Source: Hydrogenophilales bacterium
Lineage (GTDB): Bacteria; Pseudomonadota; Gammaproteobacteria; Burkholderiales; Thiobacillaceae
Direction: 5' to 3'
DNA: 64,000 nt
NCBI GenBank assembly: GCA_016703155.1
Contig: JADJCP010000008.1
Span: forward strand, 62,001-126,000
Shown here one piece after another: positions 17,414 to 25,243 of this stretch. Position 1 is the stretch's first letter, and each line of letters opens with the position of its first letter. The position numbers and the translations under genes were made by a program. Below the pieces are notes generated by a model, which ran no database searches, was not told where the DNA came from, and saw nothing but the letters and a program-made list of their open reading frames with translations.

Positions 17414-18180
17414 GTCCCGCCAAGCGCATCATTCCGTGTCTGGACGTCACCGCCGGGCGCGTCGTCAAGGGCGTGCAGTTCATCCACCTGCGCGATGCCG
17501 GCGACCCGGTGGAAATCGCCCGGCGCTATGACGAGCAGGGCGCCGATGAGCTGACGTTTCTGGACATCACCGCCAGTTCGGACAACCGCGACCTGATCCT
17601 GCACATCATCGAAGAGGTCGCCGCCCAGGTGTTCATTCCGCTGACCGTCGGCGGCGGCGTGCGCGTCCCCGAGGATGTCCGTCGCCTGCTGCATGCCGGC
17701 GCCGACAAGGTGTCGATCAATACCTCCGCGGTGTTCAACCCGCAACTGGTCAAGGACGCCTCCGACCGCTTCGGCTCACAGTGCGTCGTCGTCGCCATCG
17801 ATGCCAAGCAGGTGGTCTGGGGCGCCCAGCCGAAGTGGGAGGTGTTCACCCACGGCGGCCGCAAACCCACCGGTCTGGATGCCGTCGAGTGGGCACGCAA
17901 GATGGAAGGCCTCGGCGCGGGTGAGATTTTGTTGACCAGCATGGACCGGGACGGCGCCAAGATCGGTTTCGACCTGAACCTGACCCGCGCCATCGCCGAT
18001 GCCGTGAATATCCCGGTCATTGCCAGCGGTGGAGTCGGCAACCTCCAGCATCTGGTCGACGGCGTCAAGACGGGCGGCGCCGATGCCGTTCTGGCGGCCA
18101 GCATCTTTCACTTTGGCGAATACACTGTCGCTCAGGCGAAGCAGGTCATGGCGGCGCAGGGGATCGAGGTACGTTTGTGA
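17410..18180 (+). CDS. hisF: HisF, imidazole glycerol phosphate synthase, cyclase subunit
   Basis: TIM-barrel cyclase (256 aa) forming IGP and AICAR with HisH. The two catalytic aspartates lie in IPCLDVTAGRVVKG (about Asp12) and LLTSMDRDGAKIGFD; phosphate loops VGGGVR and ASGGVGN are present. The ATG at 17410 overlaps the hisA stop and gives the standard N-terminus. Confidence 0.96.
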   Translation: MSPAKRIIPCLDVTAGRVVKGVQFIHLRDAGDPVEIARRYDEQGADELTFLDITASSDNRDLILHIIEEVAAQVFIPLTVGGGVRVPEDVRRLLHAGADKVSINTSAVFNPQLVKDASDRFGSQCVVVAIDAKQVVWGAQPKWEVFTHGGRKPTGLDAVEWARKMEGLGAGEILLTSMDRDGAKIGFDLNLTRAIADAVNIPVIASGGVGNLQHLVDGVKTGGADAVLAASIFHFGEYTVAQAKQVMAAQGIEVRL

Positions 18181-18572
18181 TGAATTCCGAGGCTTGGCTC
18201 AATAAGGTAAATTGGTCTGCGGATGGCTTGGTGCCGGCCATCGCTCAGGATGCCTCCAGCGGCGACATTCTCATGGTCGCCTGGATGAATCGCGAAGCCT
18301 TGAAGCGCACCGTCGAACTCAGCGAGGCGGTGTACTGGTCACGTTCCCGGAAGAAACTCTGGCACAAAGGGGAAGAGTCCGGGCATACGCAGAAGGTTAA
18401 AGAAATTCGGCTCGACTGCGACGAAGACGTGGTTCTGCTGAAGATTGAACAGACTGGCGGTATTGCCTGTCATACCGGTCGGCGCAGTTGTTTTTTCCAG
18501 TGCCTGGAAAATGGCGAATGGAAGGCGGTTGACCCAGTGCTCAAGGATCCACACGAGATTTACCGGAAATGA
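18180..18572 (+). CDS. hisI: HisI, phosphoribosyl-AMP cyclohydrolase
   Basis: Monofunctional cyclohydrolase (130 aa), zinc enzyme of the third histidine step. Motifs: LMVAWMNREALKRT, WSRSRKKLWHKGEESGH and the zinc cysteines in LDCDEDVVLLK and GGIACHTGRRSCFF. The ATG at 18180 overlaps the hisF stop; a GTG three bases upstream is also possible. HisE is a separate overlapping gene rather than a fusion. Confidence 0.95.
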   Translation: MNSEAWLNKVNWSADGLVPAIAQDASSGDILMVAWMNREALKRTVELSEAVYWSRSRKKLWHKGEESGHTQKVKEIRLDCDEDVVLLKIEQTGGIACHTGRRSCFFQCLENGEWKAVDPVLKDPHEIYRK

Positions 18573-18901
18573 CCCAGGGCAGCGATATCCTAAGTCGTCT
18601 GGCCGAGACGCTGGAGGCCAGGAAACAAGCGGATCCACAGTCGTCGTATGTCGCCAAGCTGTATCACAAGGGTTTGGATGCCATCCTCAAAAAAGTCGCC
18701 GAGGAGGCTGCCGAGACCATCATGGCGGCCAAGGATGGCGTGCGGGAAAAAATCGTCTACGAAACTGCCGATCTGTGGTTTCATAGTCTGGTCTTACTGG
18801 CCCACCAAGGCATACGCCCGGATGAAATTCTCAACGAGCTCGCGCGCCGCGAGGGTTTGTCCGGATTGGCCGAGAAGGCCGCGCGCAAGGAGCAGGCATG
18901 A
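18569..18901 (+). CDS. hisE: HisE, phosphoribosyl-ATP pyrophosphatase
   Basis: 110-aa MazG-like all-alpha pyrophosphohydrolase acting on PR-ATP. Motifs: SYVAKLYHKGLDAILKKV followed by EEAAETIMAAKDG and ETADLWFHSLVLL, which provide the metal-binding acidic residues. Overlaps hisI and the HIT gene by 4 bp each. Confidence 0.95.
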   Translation: MTQGSDILSRLAETLEARKQADPQSSYVAKLYHKGLDAILKKVAEEAAETIMAAKDGVREKIVYETADLWFHSLVLLAHQGIRPDEILNELARREGLSGLAEKAARKEQA

Positions 18902-19233
18902 GCGATTGCATCTTTTGCAAGATCGTTGCAGGGGATATCCCCTGCAACAGGATTTACGAGGATGACGACGTTCTGGCGTTTCACGACATCCATCCGGTCG
19001 CCCCGGTGCACTTCATGATCATTCCCAAGGCGCATGTGGCTTCGTTAACGGAGTGTGCTGCCGAGCATCAGGCCGTTCTGGGCAAGATTCTGCTTTTAGC
19101 GCCGAACCTGGCCAAGGAGCAGGGTCTCGACGATGGTTTTCGCACCGTCATCAACACTGGCAAGGGCGGTGGCCAGGAGGTCTTTCACCTGCACGTGCAC
19201 ATTATCGGCGGCGGTGGCCCCCGGCCTTTATAA
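18898..19233 (+). CDS. HIT-family nucleotide-binding hydrolase (HinT-like)
   Basis: 111-aa histidine-triad protein. It has the N-terminal CIFCKIVAGDIPC zinc-like motif and the HIT motif HLHVHIIGG near the C-terminus. HinT relatives hydrolyse purine nucleoside phosphoramidates. It is the last gene of the his transcription unit by overlap with hisE and precedes tatA by 64 bp, a common betaproteobacterial arrangement. Confidence 0.92.
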   Translation: MSDCIFCKIVAGDIPCNRIYEDDDVLAFHDIHPVAPVHFMIIPKAHVASLTECAAEHQAVLGKILLLAPNLAKEQGLDDGFRTVINTGKGGGQEVFHLHVHIIGGGGPRPL

Positions 19234-19297
19234 CCGGCGCCGAGTACATTGATTCACAACACGCCGGGTGTGTACCCGGCAATGCAAGGAGATAACG

Positions 19298-19522
19298 ATG
19301 GGTAGCTTCAGCATTTGGCATTGGTTAATTGTTCTGGTGGTGGTGATGCTGGTCTTCGGCACCAAGAAACTGAAAAACATCGGCTCCGACCTCGGCGGCG
19401 CCGTCAAGGGCTTCAAGGAAGCCATGAAGGAAGAGCAGGGCAAGCCGACCGAACTGCCGCGCGCGGGTGAAACCAGCGGCACGACCATCGAGGGCGAGGT
19501 CAAGGAAAAACAGCAAAGCTGA
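19298..19522 (+). CDS. tatA: TatA, twin-arginine translocase pore subunit
   Basis: 74-aa protein with one N-terminal transmembrane helix (SIWHWLIVLVVVMLVFG), the TatA FGTKKL hinge and an amphipathic helix GSDLGGAVKGFKEAMK, then a charged tail. AAGGAG lies 7 nt before the ATG at 19298, which fixes this start over an in-frame upstream codon. First gene of tatABC. Confidence 0.95.
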   Translation: MGSFSIWHWLIVLVVVMLVFGTKKLKNIGSDLGGAVKGFKEAMKEEQGKPTELPRAGETSGTTIEGEVKEKQQS

Positions 19523-19600
19523 TTCAGGTTACAAGGTACATGAACGTATCTTGAATCCTGAACCTTGAATCTTTCGTCTTGAACCTTGCCCCCCTGACCC

Positions 19601-20188
19601 ATGTTCGATATTGCCTTCTCGGAACTTCTGGTCATCGGCGTCGTTGCCCTGATCGTCATCGGCCCGGAGCGTTTGCCCAAATTGGCGCGCACCGCCGGGA
19701 CTTGGCTTGGGCGCCTGAATCGCTACGTCGCCCAGGTCAAGCAGGACATCGACCGCGATATGCAACTCGAGGAACTGCGCAAATTACAGCAGCAAATGAA
19801 GGATACCGCGCAGAAATACGAGGTGATCGCGGCGGAAACCGGCCAGGAACTCAAGCGTGAGGTCGAACAGGTTGACCGGGTGATGCAGGCCATGGCCGTC
19901 ACTGATGGCGGGCTTTCCCTGCAGGAATACGAAAAAGTGAAGACGGAGAAGAACGAGTCTCCTCCACCCGAGCAGATCGGCGAGCCGGCAGCCTTGCCGG
20001 CCCAGGCCGATGCCACCCAGGCGAAGGACGACAACGTCGAGGCCGTGGATGACCCTGCCGCCCGCCAGACTGCTCAGGCATCGGCAGACGAGCCTTTCCG
20101 CAGCAGCCTTGAAGACGAACTCCCCACCGATGACCTTGCCGCGGTGCGCCCGGTCGAAACACAGGCTAATCCAGTTCAAAACACATAA
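19601..20188 (+). CDS. tatB: TatB, twin-arginine translocase receptor subunit
   Basis: 195-aa TatB: short periplasmic start MFDIAFSELLVIGVVALIVI, the conserved GPERLPKLARTAG motif, a long amphipathic helix and an acidic, proline-rich, low-complexity C-terminus (about residues 105-195). The 78-bp tatA–tatB spacer contains several degenerate copies of a CTTGAACCT-like decamer. Confidence 0.95.
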   Translation: MFDIAFSELLVIGVVALIVIGPERLPKLARTAGTWLGRLNRYVAQVKQDIDRDMQLEELRKLQQQMKDTAQKYEVIAAETGQELKREVEQVDRVMQAMAVTDGGLSLQEYEKVKTEKNESPPPEQIGEPAALPAQADATQAKDDNVEAVDDPAARQTAQASADEPFRSSLEDELPTDDLAAVRPVETQANPVQNT

Positions 20189-20205
20189 TTCCATAGCCTA
20201 GACAC

Positions 20206-21015
20206 GTGGATTCACAACAAACTTTTATTACTCACTTGATCGAACTGCGCGATCGCTTATTGCACGCCGCCATCGCCTGGATCGTGCTCTTCGTCTGCCT
20301 GTTTCCCTTTGCCAACGACTTGTATTCGGTCCTGGCGCAACCTCTGCTCAGCAAGTTGCCGCAAGGGGGACAGATGATTGCCACGGAAGTCGTCACGCCT
20401 TTTTTCGTGCCGATCAAGGTGGCCATGATGACCGCCTTTCTCGGTGCGATGCCGTATATTCTTTATCAGATATGGGCGTTCGTCGCGCCTGGCCTGTACC
20501 GCCACGAGCAAAAAGTCATCCTGCCTCTGGTCGCCGCCAGCGTCATTCTCTTTCTGTGCGGCATGGCCTTCGCCTACTTTCTGGTCTTCCCGATCGTCTT
20601 CGGTTTTGTCGTCGGCATCGCCCCGGAAGGCGTCGCGGTGATGACCGACATCAACAAGTACCTGGACTTCGTCCTGACACTGTTCATGGCCTTCGGTGTG
20701 ACTTTTGAAGTGCCCATCGTTGTGATCGCCCTGGCCTTGATGGGGGTCGTCGAAGTCGAGCAATTCAAGCAAGGCCGCCCTTACGTAATCGTCGGCGCCT
20801 TTGTCATCGGCGCGATTTTCACACCGCCGGACATCATTTCGCAGATCATGCTCGCGTTGCCGCTGTGGTTGCTCTACGAGGCGGGGGTTTTGATCGCGGC
20901 GATGCTGGTCAGACGCCAGGGTGTATCCGAAAAGGATGATTACAAACCCTTGAATGAAGACGAACTGGATGCCGAACTCGACCGTATCGAGTCCGAGGAG
21001 CAAAGCAAGTCATAG
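20206..21015 (+). CDS. tatC: TatC, twin-arginine translocase core receptor
   Basis: Six-helix membrane protein (269 aa) that binds twin-arginine signal peptides with TatB. Motifs: FITHLIELRDRLLHA, the conserved LPQGGQMIATEVVTPFFVPIK region and AFVAPGLYRHEQK. The start is a GTG. The stop codon overlaps a likely NtrC-binding sequence for the downstream amt gene. Confidence 0.95.
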   Translation: MDSQQTFITHLIELRDRLLHAAIAWIVLFVCLFPFANDLYSVLAQPLLSKLPQGGQMIATEVVTPFFVPIKVAMMTAFLGAMPYILYQIWAFVAPGLYRHEQKVILPLVAASVILFLCGMAFAYFLVFPIVFGFVVGIAPEGVAVMTDINKYLDFVLTLFMAFGVTFEVPIVVIALALMGVVEVEQFKQGRPYVIVGAFVIGAIFTPPDIISQIMLALPLWLLYEAGVLIAAMLVRRQGVSEKDDYKPLNEDELDAELDRIESEEQSKS

Positions 21016-21029
21016 CACTGTATTGGTGC
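21015..21029 (+). promoter_or_regulatory. Likely NtrC-binding site upstream of amt
   Basis: GCACTGTATTGGTGC matches the palindromic NtrC (NR-I) consensus, GCAC-N7-GTGC with a central TTGG. It lies at the very end of tatC, about 97 bp upstream of the sigma-54 -24 element of amt, a normal enhancer distance. The combination indicates nitrogen-limitation control. Confidence 0.7.
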
Positions 21030-21043
21030 AATCACCTCCCGAA

Positions 21044-21070
21044 CGCCCCGCAATGGGGCGTGATTTTTTT
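21044..21070 (+). terminator. Terminator after tatC
   Basis: CGCCCC-GCAAT-GGGGCG forms a 6-bp GC stem with a 5-nt loop, followed by TGA and seven T. It ends the tat transcript before the amt promoter. Confidence 0.8.
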
Positions 21071-21111
21071 CCGGGTTCTGTGCGCTCCAAAGAAATCAAT
21101 GCACTAATTAG

Positions 21112-21127
21112 AGGCACGGATATTGCT
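21112..21127 (+). promoter_or_regulatory. Sigma-54 promoter of amt
   Basis: AGGCACGGATATTGCT matches the -24/-12 consensus TGGCACG-N4-TTGC almost perfectly, with GG and GC in the right spacing. It lies about 33 bp before the amt start codon. Confidence 0.8.
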
Positions 21128-21159
21128 ATCCCGATGCATTGGTTTATGAGGAGCACACT

Positions 21160-22362
21160 ATGGATGCATTTAAATCGGGCGCCGACACCTTGTTCTTGTT
21201 GCTGGGAGCCATCATGGTTTTGGCCATGCATGCCGGCTTCGCCTTTCTTGAACTGGGTACGGTACGCAGGAAAAATCAGGTGAACGCCTTGGTGAAGATC
21301 CTCAGCGACTTCGCCGTCTCGACGTTGATGTACTTTTTCATCGGCTATGGCATCGCCTACGGCGTCAGCTTCATGGTCGGCGCCGATGTCCTGGCGCAGA
21401 AGAACGGCTACGATCTGGTCAAATTCTTCTTCCTGCTGACCTTCGCCGCGGCCATCCCGGCCATCGTCTCCGGCGGCATTGCCGAAAGGGCGCGCTTCTA
21501 TCCGCAGTTGGCCGCCACGGCGCTGCTGGTCGGCTTCGTCTATCCCTTTTTCGAAGGCCTGGTGTGGAACAACAATCTCGGCTTCCAGGACACCATGGCC
21601 AACCTGTTCGGCGCCAAGTTTCACGACTTTGCCGGCTCCGTCGTGGTCCATGCCGTTGGCGGCTGGGTCGCCTTGCCGGCCGTGCTGTTGCTCGGCGCAC
21701 GGCGCGGTCGCTATCGCCAGGATGGCGCCATTTCAGCACATCCGCCGTCAAGCATTCCCTTCCTGTCGCTCGGTGCCTGGATCCTCACCGTAGGCTGGTT
21801 TGGATTCAACGTCATGTCGGCACAAACCGTTGAAACCGCATCAGGCCTGGTCGCGGTGAATTCGCTCATGGCCATGGTCGGCGGCATCCTCGCGGCGCTG
21901 GTGGTCGGCAAGAACGATCCGGGCTTCCTGCATAATGGTCCCCTGGCGGGTCTGGTGGCGGTATGCGCCGGTTCGGATTTGATGCACCCTGCCGGTGCGC
22001 TCGTCACCGGCGGCATCGCCGGCGCCTTGTTCGTATGGATGTTCACTGTCACCCAAAATCGTTGGAAAATCGACGATGTGCTAGGTGTCTGGCCGCTACA
22101 TGGTCTCTGCGGGGCCTGGGGCGGCATCGCCGCCGGCATCTTCGGGGCTCAGGCCTTGGGGGGCATCGGTGGCGTCAGTTTCATGGCGCAACTGATTGGC
22201 ACGCTCCTGGGCATTCTGGTGGCATTGGCCGGCGGATTTATGGTCTATGGCGTTCTGAAAAAGTCCATCGGCATCCGTCTCGATCCCGAGGAAGAATTCA
22301 ACGGCGCCGATCTCTCCATCCACAAGATCTCCTCGACCGCGGAACGCGAAACGAACTGGTAA
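21160..22362 (+). CDS. amt: Amt-family ammonium transporter
   Basis: 400-aa channel of the Amt/Mep/Rh family with 11 membrane helices. The twin pore histidines are visible in VVVHAVGGW and WPLHGLCGAWGG, and AGRKNQ-type and family-typical NDPGFLHNGPLAGLVAVCAG motifs are present. No cleavable signal peptide is seen, unlike many Amt proteins. The ATG at 21160 has GAGGAG in front; an upstream TTG in frame lacks this. No glnK neighbour is visible. The promoter signals point to NtrC/RpoN control. Confidence 0.95.
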   Translation: MDAFKSGADTLFLLLGAIMVLAMHAGFAFLELGTVRRKNQVNALVKILSDFAVSTLMYFFIGYGIAYGVSFMVGADVLAQKNGYDLVKFFFLLTFAAAIPAIVSGGIAERARFYPQLAATALLVGFVYPFFEGLVWNNNLGFQDTMANLFGAKFHDFAGSVVVHAVGGWVALPAVLLLGARRGRYRQDGAISAHPPSSIPFLSLGAWILTVGWFGFNVMSAQTVETASGLVAVNSLMAMVGGILAALVVGKNDPGFLHNGPLAGLVAVCAGSDLMHPAGALVTGGIAGALFVWMFTVTQNRWKIDDVLGVWPLHGLCGAWGGIAAGIFGAQALGGIGGVSFMAQLIGTLLGILVALAGGFMVYGVLKKSIGIRLDPEEEFNGADLSIHKISSTAERETNW

Positions 22363-22381
22363 ACGCCTTACCCGCGTTAAA

Positions 22382-22413
22382 CTGACGGCCATGTCCTGGG
22401 TGGGGGCCGTCAG
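22382..22413. terminator. Hairpin after amt (terminator-like, no T tract)
   Basis: CTGACGGCC and GGCCGTCAG form a perfect 9-bp stem with a 14-nt loop 19 bp after the amt stop. A T tract is missing, so termination is only likely, not certain. Confidence 0.5.
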
Positions 22414-22448
22414 CGCTCCCTGGGCGTATTGATTGGGAGCGTACCGGC

Positions 22449-22922
22449 GTGGATGACGAGTGGTTCATGCGCGAAGCACTGTTACTGGCGCGCGAAGCGG
22501 AAAAACTTGGCGAGGTGCCGGTTGGTGCCGTCGTCGTCAAACAAGGCGAGATCATTGGTCGAGGCTTCAATCACCCGATTGCCTCGCACGATCCCTCCGC
22601 GCACGCGGAAGTGATGGCTCTGCGCGATGCGGCCAGGCAGATTGGCAACTATCGCATGCCGGGGTGTAGTCTCTACGTCACCCTTGAGCCCTGCGTCATG
22701 TGCGCCGGGGCGATTTTCCACGCACGCATTGCCCGTGTCGTCTATGGTGCCCCGGAGCCCAAGACCGGTGCAGCCGGCAGCGCGGTCGAGCTGTTCGGTC
22801 TGGCGCATCTGAATCATCATGCCGAAATTGTTGGTGGAATCCTGGCCGCAGAGTGTGCCGGCATTGTTTCGGAATTCTTCGCTCGAAAACGGGTACGCCC
22901 AGTGGCGGGTGCGAACGCATGA
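22449..22922 (+). CDS. tadA: TadA, tRNA-specific adenosine deaminase
   Basis: 157-aa zinc deaminase that makes inosine at tRNA-Arg position 34. The cytidine-deaminase-type motifs HAEVMALRDA and PCVMCAGAIFHARI provide the zinc ligands and catalytic Glu. GTG start. It overlaps the next gene by 4 bp. Confidence 0.93.
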   Translation: MDDEWFMREALLLAREAEKLGEVPVGAVVVKQGEIIGRGFNHPIASHDPSAHAEVMALRDAARQIGNYRMPGCSLYVTLEPCVMCAGAIFHARIARVVYGAPEPKTGAAGSAVELFGLAHLNHHAEIVGGILAAECAGIVSEFFARKRVRPVAGANA

Positions 22923-23401
22923 AAATCCGCATCAATATCGCCGAGCAGCGCCTGGATCTTCTCGACGATGCCGAGAGGCTGGTCGGCACCTGGCCGGTTT
23001 CAACCGCGGAACGCGGGGTAGGGGAGGCGTGTGGCAGTGGCTGCACCCCCCGAGGCGAGCATATCATCCGCGCCAAGATCGGCCAGGATCTGCCGGTCAA
23101 CACTGTTTTTATCGGGCGGCGCCCCACCGGGGAAATCTATTCTCCGGAACTGGGCGAACTTGAACCGGAGCGGGACTGGATACTCAGCCGCATATTATGG
23201 CTATCCGGCAAGGAAATCGGCTTCAATCGCCTGGGCAATCAGGACACCATGCGTCGCTATATCTATATTCACGGCACACCGGACGACCAATTCCAGCAAA
23301 CGCCGAGGTCGCATGGCTGCATCCGCATGCGGAACGAGGATCTGCTGACCTTATTTGATCTCGTTCCGGTATATACCCCTGTCGAAATTCTTGAAACGTG
23401 A
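22919..23401 (+). CDS. L,D-transpeptidase (YkuD domain), cytoplasmic-looking
   Basis: 160-aa protein with the YkuD catalytic motif HGTPDDQFQQTPRSHGCIRM, containing the conserved His, the SHGC core and the Arg. It starts MKIRINIAEQRLDLLDD with no signal peptide visible, although the family normally acts in the periplasm on peptidoglycan. Such leaderless members are known next to tadA in betaproteobacteria. ATG start overlaps tadA. Confidence 0.88.
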   Translation: MKIRINIAEQRLDLLDDAERLVGTWPVSTAERGVGEACGSGCTPRGEHIIRAKIGQDLPVNTVFIGRRPTGEIYSPELGELEPERDWILSRILWLSGKEIGFNRLGNQDTMRRYIYIHGTPDDQFQQTPRSHGCIRMRNEDLLTLFDLVPVYTPVEILET

Positions 23402-23403
23402 GA

Positions 23404-23967
23404 TTAACGCCCCTTGAGCAGGACCACCAAGGCACCGCCACCACCATCCACCGCACGCGCTTGAACATACGCCAGGACTTCGTCACGCAAGGTCAACCAG
23501 TGGCGTACATGAAGCTTGAGCACCGGTTCCCGATTCGGCGAACGTAGGCCTTTGCCATGAACGATGCGCACGCAGCGCACCCCCCGGCGTCTGCATTCAT
23601 GGAGAAACTCGGCCAGTTCGTGCTTGGCCTCCAGTTTCGTCAGGCCATGCAGATCCAGTTCCGCCTGGCTTTGCCACTCGCCACGACGCAAGCGTCTCAG
23701 CACCTGGCGGGTTATTCCGGGTCGAACATACGCCGGATCGTCGCCGTTTTCGGTCTCCTCGTCCCAACGAATCGGATCATGAAGCGACTCAAGGATCACT
23801 TCACGCTCATCGCGAAACAAGCTTAAGGGGAGGGGAGGCAGACGCTGGACGGGGTGAAGAAAACGTCCATGAGGGCTGAGTGGCGTCACCTCATCCATCG
23901 CCTCCTGAAAGGATGTCGTCGCTTTATCTGACAGGACGGGTGTACGCGCTTTCCCGTCCTTGTTCAT
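23404..23967 (-). CDS. Smr-domain protein
   Basis: 187-aa protein with a C-terminal Smr domain, marked by ELDLHGLTKLEAKHELAEF and VRIVHGKGLRSPN. Smr domains are nucleases acting on RNA or DNA; SmrB-type proteins cleave mRNA at collided ribosomes. The N-terminal half is charged and variable. Convergent with the L,D-transpeptidase gene (2-bp gap) and immediately downstream of trxB. Confidence 0.9.
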   Translation of the reverse strand: MNKDGKARTPVLSDKATTSFQEAMDEVTPLSPHGRFLHPVQRLPPLPLSLFRDEREVILESLHDPIRWDEETENGDDPAYVRPGITRQVLRRLRRGEWQSQAELDLHGLTKLEAKHELAEFLHECRRRGVRCVRIVHGKGLRSPNREPVLKLHVRHWLTLRDEVLAYVQARAVDGGGGALVVLLKGR

Positions 23968-23990
23968 GATGTTATGGCTTTCTTGTGATG

Positions 23991-24935
23991 TTATTTGTCA
24001 AGAAAGCGCTCGGCATCAAGCGCGGCCTGACAGCCCGAGGCCGCACTGGTGATTGCCTGTTTATAAATCATGTCCTGGACGTCGCCCGCGGCAAACACCC
24101 CGGGTATGCTGGTCTGCGTGGCGTTGCCCATGCGTCCGCCCTGAGTTACCAGATAGCCTCGGTCCATCTCCAGTTGACCGGCAAACAGATCGGTGTTGGG
24201 CTTATGGCCGATGGCGATGAAAATGCCTTGAAGGGCAATGTCCCTGGTGCTGCCATCCTGGGTGTTTTTCAAGCGCATCCCCGTGACGCCACTCTTGTCA
24301 CCAAGAACTTCGTCAAGAACACTATTCAATTCAAGGATGACCTTGCCTTCTCTCACCTTTTCCATGAGGTGATCGATCATGATCTTTTCGGCCTTGAATG
24401 TTTCCCTGCGGTGAACCAGCGTCACCTTGCTGGCGATATTCGCCAGATAGATCGCTTCCTCCACCGCGGTATTACCGCCGCCAATAACCGCGACTTCCTG
24501 ATTCTTGTAGAAGAAGCCGTCACACGTGGCGCAACCTGATACGCCCCGTCCCATGAAGGCTTGCTCCGAATCCAGCCCCAGGTACATCGCCGAAGCGCCG
24601 GTGGCGATCACCAGAGCATCGCACGTGTAGGTTCCCGCATCGCCCACCAGAGTGAACGGCTTTTCCGTCAGCTTCGCGGTATGGATATGATCGAAGATGA
24701 TTTCGGTGTTGAAGCGCTCGGCGTGTCCCTGGAAGCGCTGCATCAAGTCCGGCCCTTGAACTCCGGCAACATCGGCAGGCCAGTTATCGACCTCGGTGGT
24801 CGTCATGAGTTGGCCGCCTTGCTGAAGTCCTGTGATGATGACGGGCTTCAAATTGGCACGCGCGGCATAAATTGCCGCCGTGTAGCCCGCCGGGCCGGAA
24901 CCAAGAATTAACAGACGTGAATGTTTGGAAGACAT
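23991..24935 (-). CDS. trxB: TrxB, thioredoxin reductase
   Basis: NADPH/FAD enzyme (314 aa) that reduces thioredoxin. Motifs: FAD-binding GSGPAGYTAAIYAA, redox-active CATCDG, NADPH-binding GGGNTAVEEAIYLA and the C-terminal FAD motif GVFAAGDVQD. The ATG at 24933-24935 has GGAG at 6-nt spacing and is preferred over the ATG 12 bases upstream. The Mu-like element begins about 37 bp upstream, so trxB may have lost its native promoter. Confidence 0.95.
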   Translation of the reverse strand: MSSKHSRLLILGSGPAGYTAAIYAARANLKPVIITGLQQGGQLMTTTEVDNWPADVAGVQGPDLMQRFQGHAERFNTEIIFDHIHTAKLTEKPFTLVGDAGTYTCDALVIATGASAMYLGLDSEQAFMGRGVSGCATCDGFFYKNQEVAVIGGGNTAVEEAIYLANIASKVTLVHRRETFKAEKIMIDHLMEKVREGKVILELNSVLDEVLGDKSGVTGMRLKNTQDGSTRDIALQGIFIAIGHKPNTDLFAGQLEMDRGYLVTQGGRMGNATQTSIPGVFAAGDVQDMIYKQAITSAASGCQAALDAERFLDK

Positions 24936-25017
24936 GTGTATCTCCATTGTGTGATCGGGTGGTTATGCGAAGTGTGAGGGCGGAAGATTGATTTCCAAGT
25001 GTCAGCTGGGGGAGGGT

Positions 25018-25184
25018 TTGGTTTGAAACATCGGGAACGCGCGGAAAACTGCCTTAAATGTTATTTATATCAATGCATTGCGCGTAATTTCCATAAGAAA
25101 TAGGTTTGAAACTTCAAGATAAAAAATGATCCAAACCGCAATAGGTTTGAAATTTTATGGCCTCGGATTGATGTTTCAAACCAA
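25018..25184. repeat. Left-end transposase-binding repeats of the Mu-like element
   Basis: Four related sites: TTGGTTTGAAACATC (25018-25032), ATAGGTTTGAAACTT (25100-25114), ATAGGTTTGAAATT (25141-25154) and GATGTTTCAAACCAA (25170-25184). The first and last are a perfect 15-bp inverted pair. The core GGTTTGAAAC recurs at the right end in the opposite orientation. The 295 bp between trxB and the repressor contain no gene. Confidence 0.75.
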
Positions 25185-25243
25185 TTTTCCAAACAGAAAC
25201 GATCTTTGCAGGATATTTGGCACATAACGAGCCTTGAGACGCG

